A stretch of DNA of 11,540 nt from an uncultured Pseudorhodobacter sp. Its GTDB lineage: Bacteria > Pseudomonadota > Alphaproteobacteria > Rhodobacterales > Rhodobacteraceae. Shown piece by piece: positions 7,542-11,540 of the stretch. The position numbers were made by a program, and so were the translations under genes. The number at the start of each line of letters is the position of its first letter. Within the stretch, counting starts at the first letter, position 1. The stretch lies in NCBI GenBank assembly GCA_945952425.1, contig CAMFIX010000047.1, positions 1 to 11,540 of the forward strand. Direction: 5' to 3'. A model generated the notes under the pieces. It was not told where the DNA came from, made no database searches, and saw only the letters and a list, made by a program, of their open reading frames with translations.

Positions 7542-8756
7542 TCAGGGCTCTTCGGGGTCGGCCTCGTCGGGATCGTCGCGCAAGCCCCTGAAATCCGGGG
7601 GCTTGCCGCGTTTGCCCTCGTCGATCCAGGCCGAAAGCCGGGCGTGCATCTCGCGCAGGACACGGCCATTCGGGCGCTGGACCAGGGCCAGGCCGATCAG
7701 CCGCAGCGCGCGCAGCGGCTGGGTGGCCGTCAGCGCCACCGCCGCCTCGCGCAGATCGTCGGCCGAGGGCACGGCGGCGCGCGCGGTCGAACGTTCGAAG
7801 CTGCGGATCAGCGCGCGCAGGATGCGGTTGAACTCCTCGTCGTTCCAGGTCAGCTGCGGCTGCTCGGGCAGGTCGTCGAAATCGTCGTCGAAAAGGTCGG
7901 GCAGGGGGCTGAGACCCAGCCGCGCGTTCAGCGCCCGGTTGCTGGCACGGTAGGGCTGCAGAAAGCCGCGCGCCACGGCACGGGTCGGGCGCGGCGGCAC
8001 CGTTCCGTTCGGCGTCGTCCGCATCAGCGCCTCGGCCAGCGGGATGTCGTCGGTCAGCGCATTTATCATATGGCCAAGACGCGCCTTGGCGCGGTCCAGC
8101 CCCTCGTTCGTCTGATCGGGGGTCACCGCGCCGGTCCGGTCGATGCCCGCCACCTGCGCGAAATCAGCCACCGCATCGCCCTCGATCAAGAGCTTGCGGT
8201 CGTAAATCCGCACCACCATCGACTCGTGTCCGAAGGCCTTCTCCCATTTGGCCAGCCGCTTGTCGTAGTTCAGGTAAAGCGGCTGCAGCGGGTTCGGCGG
8301 GGGCAGGGCGGTAAAGCCGTGACCCCAGAGCTCCCATTCGGCGCGGCGGTCGGGGCGCGCGCCCTCGGCATGGTGCGAGACGGCGTGGCGGTCCTGCCTG
8401 CGGATATAGCAGACGACCTGCACCCGGTCGAACAGCGGCTTGACCACGCGGGCCAGCGTCTCGATGGCGCGCTGTTCGAAGAAAAAGGCGAAGTTTTCCG
8501 AACTGACGATGACCTTCTCGCCCGGCACCTCGGCCAGCCGGGCCGCGAAGTGCTGCGGCTTGTCCAGCCGGAAGCCGCGGGGAAAGATCTGGGTGTCGTC
8601 GATATAGGTGACGAAGCCATGCGCATTGGCCTCGCCCTCGCCGGGCAGGTCATGGATGCCTTGTGCGGCCAGAAGCGCGCGGTTGGCCTCGATCCATTTC
8701 TGGATCGCGGTCGTGCCGGTCTTGTGATTGCCGATGTGTAGGATCAGGTGCCGCAT
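7542..8756 (-). CDS. sulfotransferase-like P-loop protein
   Basis: The N-terminus HIGNHKTGTTAIQ (7-19) is a variant of the 5'-phosphosulfate (PAPS) binding loop, and VVCYIRRQDRHAVSHH (114-129) matches the 3'-phosphate-binding region with Arg and Ser. It is therefore probably a cytoplasmic enzyme, or a relative, that transfers sulfate from PAPS to a glycan or other acceptor; the acceptor is unknown. The total length is 404 residues. The C-terminal portion from about 285 carries an acidic stretch (DLFDDDFDDLPEQP) and helical regions that I do not recognise. The start has GGAG (8762-8765) 5 nt upstream. It follows gltA by 54 bp in the same direction, separated by a long hairpin. No glycan biosynthesis genes are nearby. 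Confidence 0.75.
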   Translation of the reverse strand: MRHLILHIGNHKTGTTAIQKWIEANRALLAAQGIHDLPGEGEANAHGFVTYIDDTQIFPRGFRLDKPQHFAARLAEVPGEKVIVSSENFAFFFEQRAIETLARVVKPLFDRVQVVCYIRRQDRHAVSHHAEGARPDRRAEWELWGHGFTALPPPNPLQPLYLNYDKRLAKWEKAFGHESMVVRIYDRKLLIEGDAVADFAQVAGIDRTGAVTPDQTNEGLDRAKARLGHMINALTDDIPLAEALMRTTPNGTVPPRPTRAVARGFLQPYRASNRALNARLGLSPLPDLFDDDFDDLPEQPQLTWNDEEFNRILRALIRSFERSTARAAVPSADDLREAAVALTATQPLRALRLIGLALVQRPNGRVLREMHARLSAWIDEGKRGKPPDFRGLRDDPDEADPEEP

Positions 8757-8764
8757 CTTCGCTC

Positions 8765-8803
8765 CAGGTGCCGCCGGAGCCTAAAACGCCCCGGCGACAC
8801 CTG
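8765..8803 (-). promoter_or_regulatory. 39-nt hairpin between gltA and the sulfotransferase-like gene
   Basis: CAGGTG-C-CGCCGG (8765-8777) pairs with CCGGCG-A-CACCTG (8791-8803): 12 of 13 pairs with one central mismatch and a 13-nt loop. On the minus strand it starts 7 nt after the gltA stop and ends on the first base of the downstream GGAG ribosome site. There is no U-tract, so it is a poor intrinsic terminator. It could stabilise the gltA 3' end and reduce translation of the next gene. Confidence 0.55.
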
Positions 8804-8810
8804 CAATCGC

Positions 8811-10097
8811 TCAGCGTGCCGCGACCTTGGTATAGTCGCGCTTGGCCGGGCCGACGTAAAGCTGCCGCGGGCGACCGATCTTGCCATTCTCGGCGATCAT
8901 CTCTTTCCACTGGCTGATCCAGCCCACGGTGCGCGAGATCGCGAAGATCGGCGTGAACATCGAGACGGGGAAGCCCATCGCCTCCAGGATGATGCCGGAA
9001 TAGAAGTCGACATTGGGATAGAGCTTTTTCGAGATGAAATACTCGTCCTGCAGCGCGATCCGCTCCAGCTCCTTGGCGACTTGCAGCGTCGGGTTGTCGT
9101 GGATGCCCAGAAGCTCCAGCACCTCGTCGGCCGATTCCTTCATCACCTTGGCGCGCGGGTCGAAGTTCTTGTAAACCCGGTGGCCGAAGCCCATCAGCTT
9201 GACGCCCGAGCTCTTGTCCTTCGCCTTGGCGATGAATTCCGGGATGCGGTCGACGGTGCCGATCTCGCGCAGCTGCTCCAGCGCGGCCTGGTTGGCGCCG
9301 CCATGGGCGGGCCCCCAAAGGCAGGCGATCCCGGCCGCGATGCAGGCGAAGGGATTGGCCCCCGACGAGCCCGCGAGCCGGACGGTCGAGGTCGAGGCGT
9401 TCTGCTCGTGGTCGGCATGGAGCATCATGATGCGGTCCATGGCCTTTTCGAGGATCGGGTTGACCTCATACTCTTCGGCCGGGACGGCAAAGCACATGCG
9501 CAGGAAGTTCCCGGCATAGCTGAGCCCGTTCTTGGGGTAAACGAAGGGCTGGCCGATGGAGTATTTATAGGCCATGGCCGCGATGGTCGGCAGTTTCGCG
9601 ATCATCCGGATCGAGGCGACTTCGCGGTGCCAGGGGTCGGTGATGTCCAAGGAGTCGTGATAGAAGGCCGACAGCGCGCCGACCACGCCCACCATGGTGG
9701 CCATCGGATGCGCGTCGCGCCGGAAGCCGCGGAAGAAGTTGTGGATCTGCTCGTGCAGCATGGTGTGCTTCATCACGCGGGTGGTGAAGTCGGCCAGCTG
9801 CTCGGCCGAGGGCAGCTCGCCGTAGAGCAGCAGGAAGCAGGTTTCCAGGTAAGAGCTGTTCTCGGCCAGCTGCTCGATCGGATAGCCGCGATACAGAAGC
9901 TCGCCCTTGTCGCCGTCGATGAAGGTGATGGCCGACTTGCAGGAGGCGGTCGAGGTGAAGCCCGGGTCGAAGGTGAAGACATCCGCCTCGTCATAGAGCT
10001 TGCGGATGTCCAGCACGTCGGGGCCGGCGACGGGCGACATGACGGGCAGGTCGATGTCCTTGCCGTCCAGGGTGAGCGTGGCTTTTCTTTCGGTCAT
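8811..10097 (-). CDS. gltA: citrate synthase (type II)
   Basis: Condenses oxaloacetate and acetyl-CoA to citrate, the entry step of the TCA cycle, in the cytoplasm. The 428-residue product has the catalytic triad in expected places: H265 (GPAHGGANQA), H306 (GFGHRVYKNFDPRA) and D364 (PNVDFYSGI), close to E. coli positions 264, 305 and 362. The N-terminal beta-rich domain (1-60, including 'TFDPGFTSTASCKS') is characteristic of the Gram-negative hexameric type, which is often inhibited by NADH. GGGGA (10104-10108) is 6 nt before the ATG. It lies 102 bp downstream of gltX in the same direction, a pairing known in Rhodobacterales. The intergenic region has hairpins but no clear promoter, so transcription may come from gltX or from a promoter inside it. 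Confidence 0.98.
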   Translation of the reverse strand: MTERKATLTLDGKDIDLPVMSPVAGPDVLDIRKLYDEADVFTFDPGFTSTASCKSAITFIDGDKGELLYRGYPIEQLAENSSYLETCFLLLYGELPSAEQLADFTTRVMKHTMLHEQIHNFFRGFRRDAHPMATMVGVVGALSAFYHDSLDITDPWHREVASIRMIAKLPTIAAMAYKYSIGQPFVYPKNGLSYAGNFLRMCFAVPAEEYEVNPILEKAMDRIMMLHADHEQNASTSTVRLAGSSGANPFACIAAGIACLWGPAHGGANQAALEQLREIGTVDRIPEFIAKAKDKSSGVKLMGFGHRVYKNFDPRAKVMKESADEVLELLGIHDNPTLQVAKELERIALQDEYFISKKLYPNVDFYSGIILEAMGFPVSMFTPIFAISRTVGWISQWKEMIAENGKIGRPRQLYVGPAKRDYTKVAAR

Positions 10098-10114
10098 TTC
10101 ATATCCCCGTATGG

Positions 10115-10134
10115 CCCGGCGTGGCAGCGCCGGG
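10115..10134 (-). other. hairpin upstream of gltA
   Basis: CCCGGCG (10115-10121) pairs perfectly with CGCCGGG (10128-10134) around a 6-nt loop TGGCAG. On the minus strand it ends 6 nt before the gltA GGGGA ribosome site, so it could influence translation initiation or shield a processed 5' end. Confidence 0.4.
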
Positions 10135-10169
10135 GCAATGCGCCGCGCGAGGCGGCCAAGCAGCTTCAG

Positions 10170-10186
10170 GGGCGGGTCGCCCGCCC
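10170..10186 (-). terminator. GC hairpin after gltX, possible weak terminator
   Basis: GGGCGGG (10170-10176) and CCCGCCC (10180-10186) form a perfect 7-bp stem with a 3-nt loop TCG, 13 bp after the gltX stop. On the minus strand it is followed by CCTGAAGC with no U-tract. It may be a weak or partial terminator that lowers gltA read-through, or an RNA processing boundary. Confidence 0.35.
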
Positions 10187-10199
10187 TCCGGGGCCAGGT

Positions 10200-11540
10200 T
10201 CAGCCAGCGGCCTCGCTCAGCCTCGCAATCGTCTCGTCGCGCCCGATGACAAGCATCATGTCATAAACGCTCGGCGTCGCCGTCCGGCCTGCCAGTGCCG
10301 CCCTGAGGGGCTGCGCCAGCTTGCCGAAACCGATCCCGGCCTCGGCAGCCGCATCGGTGAGGATACGCTCCAGTTGCGCCTTTTCCCAAGTAGCATTTTG
10401 CAGCTGCAGCGTCAATGTTTTCAGTATACCACGGGATACCGTATCCAGAGCGGCATCCGAGGCCGCATCGCGGGCGACGGGCCGCGCGGTCAGCGCAAAG
10501 CGTGCCTTTTCAAGCAGTTCCGGCAGGGTCTTCGCGCGGTCCTTCAGGCAATACATGCCTTTCAGCATCAGCGCATGCTGGGCCTGCGTCAGCGCAGGCT
10601 CGCCCTTGGCGGCAAGGAAAGCCTCGATCTCTTGCAGCAGCGCGGCATCGTCGGACATGGCGATGTGCTGGCCGCAGACATGTTCCAGCTTCTTGAAGTC
10701 GAGTCGCGCCGGCGCCCGACCGATGCCGGAGAGGTCGAACATCTTCTTCGCCTCGTCCGAGGTGAAGATCTCCGCATCGCCATGCGCCCAGCCCAGCCGG
10801 GTGAGGTAATTGCGCATCCCCGCGGCCGGATAGCCCATGGCCTGGTATTCCTCGACCCCGAGCGCGCCGTGGCGTTTGGACAGCTTCTTGCCGTCCGGCC
10901 CATGGATCAGCGGGATATGCGCCCAGGTGGGCACCGCCCAGCCCATGGCGTCATAGACCATCGTCTGGCGCGCCGCATTGGCCAGGTGGTCATCCCCCCG
11001 GATCACATGGGTCACCCCCATGTCGTGGTCATCCACCACAACGGCCAGCATGTAAGTCGGCGTCCCATCCGAGCGCAAAACGATCATGTCGTCCAATTGA
11101 TCGTTCTGAAACGTTACGATTCCTTGAACCTGGTCGGAAATTACCGTGGCACCTTCGCGCGGGGCCTTCATGCGGATGACGTAAGGCAGGTCGGGATAAG
11201 TCGCGGGGTCCGCATCGCGCCAGGGGCTCTGGAAGACCGCATAGCTGTCATGGGCGGCGCGGAAGGCCTCGATCTCTTCCTTGGTCGAAAAGCATTTATA
11301 GGCCGTGCCGCGCGCCAGCATCTCATGCGCCACCTCGGCATGGCGGTCCTTGCGGTCGAACTGGCTGACGACCTCGCCATCCCAGTCCAGTCCCAGCCAG
11401 GTGAGGCCGCGCAGGATGGCGACCGTGGCTTCGGGGGAGGAGCGTTCGCGGTCGGTGTCCTCGATCCGCAGAAGGAACTTGCCGCCGCGGCCACGGGCAG
11501 AAAGCCAGTTGAACAAGGCCGGCCGCCCGCAGCCGATATG
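10200..11540 (-). CDS. gltX: glutamyl-tRNA synthetase, 5' end beyond the window
   Basis: A class I synthetase charging tRNA-Glu, and in many Alphaproteobacteria also tRNA-Gln for later transamidation. The window holds the last 446 residues. The frame opens at the right edge with HIGCGRPALFNW, the HIGH-region of GltX, so only the first 20 or so residues are missing; an apparent TTG start at 11516 is internal. Other landmarks are FLLRIEDTDRERS, VIRGDDHL and the KMSKS-type loop KKLSKRHGA (K218-A226 counted from the first visible residue). The C-terminal anticodon-binding domain is complete. It precedes gltA in the same direction. Two internal patches (10390-10447 and 11094-11146) use AT-ending codons such as GTA, ATA, ACA, AAA and AAT, unlike the rest. 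Confidence 0.95.
   Translation of the reverse strand, partial: HIGCGRPALFNWLSARGRGGKFLLRIEDTDRERSSPEATVAILRGLTWLGLDWDGEVVSQFDRKDRHAEVAHEMLARGTAYKCFSTKEEIEAFRAAHDSYAVFQSPWRDADPATYPDLPYVIRMKAPREGATVISDQVQGIVTFQNDQLDDMIVLRSDGTPTYMLAVVVDDHDMGVTHVIRGDDHLANAARQTMVYDAMGWAVPTWAHIPLIHGPDGKKLSKRHGALGVEEYQAMGYPAAGMRNYLTRLGWAHGDAEIFTSDEAKKMFDLSGIGRAPARLDFKKLEHVCGQHIAMSDDAALLQEIEAFLAAKGEPALTQAQHALMLKGMYCLKDRAKTLPELLEKARFALTARPVARDAASDAALDTVSRGILKTLTLQLQNATWEKAQLERILTDAAAEAGIGFGKLAQPLRAALAGRTATPSVYDMMLVIGRDETIARLSEAAG
10423..10446 (-). promoter_or_regulatory. possible internal promoter of gltA inside gltX
   Basis: On the minus strand TGG-TATACT (10431-10423) matches an extended -10 element (5 of 6 in the hexamer plus upstream TG). 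Immediately upstream is the perfect palindrome GGATAC-C-GTATCC (10434-10446). There is no good -35. Transcription would begin near 10416, about 320 nt before gltA. The codons here are atypical for the gene, consistent with overlapping selection, but the call is speculative. Confidence 0.25.

Noticed and set aside
6344..7669. Long open frame antisense to the decarboxylase (441 codons)
   Set aside because: The composition is low-complexity His/Arg/Ala/Gly-rich and it is fully explained as a shadow of a gene with an intact catalytic motif set.
7644..8741. Long open frame antisense to the sulfotransferase-like gene (365 codons)
   Set aside because: No recognisable motif and no ribosome site; the opposite frame has a P-loop motif at its N-terminus and a good Shine-Dalgarno.

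Overview
This is a GC-rich stretch of what looks like an alphaproteobacterial chromosome, most likely Rhodobacteraceae (Rhodobacter/Paracoccus-like). The basis is strongly GC-biased third codon positions, the gltX-gltA gene pair, the style of the valS product, and the closely packed mix of housekeeping genes, small regulators and a sulfotransferase-like protein. There are eight protein-coding genes, one of them (gltX) cut by the right edge. I see no tRNA, rRNA, CRISPR array, transposase or phage gene.

Left part (1-3219): valS (valyl-tRNA synthetase) runs leftward. Its 219-bp downstream region is filled with inverted repeats: a hairpin touching the stop codon, a 28-bp near-perfect palindrome, an 84-bp composite inverted repeat built around an intrinsic-terminator-like GC stem, and two mutually exclusive hairpins at the extreme left edge. 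To the right of valS and divergent from it is a gene for a small two-helix membrane protein resembling DUF3592 (3365-4075).

Middle part (4076-7541): a rightward HxlR-family regulator with an SCP2-like C-terminal half (4214-4843) ends exactly against a leftward two-domain VOC (glyoxalase-fold) protein (4844-5608); their stop codons together form TGATCA. Next comes a leftward Lrp/AsnC-family regulator (5741-6172), divergent from a rightward group IV (fold type III) ornithine/diaminopimelate-type decarboxylase (6395-7537). The shared control region holds a consensus-like promoter for the regulator, a 16-bp palindrome at its predicted start site, a second small palindrome, and a leader of roughly 130 nt before the decarboxylase. 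The simplest reading is an autoregulated Lrp-type protein that also controls polyamine (putrescine or related) synthesis.

Right part (7542-11540): a leftward chain gltX (glutamyl-tRNA synthetase, 5' end missing) - gltA (citrate synthase) - sulfotransferase-like gene. The gaps are about 100 bp and 54 bp, each with strong GC hairpins but no U-tract. The last hairpin abuts the ribosome binding site of the sulfotransferase-like gene. Within gltX two short patches use AT-rich codons unlike their surroundings, and one contains an extended -10 promoter-like sequence pointing at gltA.

Overall this is mostly core metabolism and translation with a few accessory regulators. I see no convincing new multi-gene system. 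The most interesting material is non-coding: the composite repeat after valS, the Lrp/decarboxylase control region, and the gltA/sulfotransferase hairpin.
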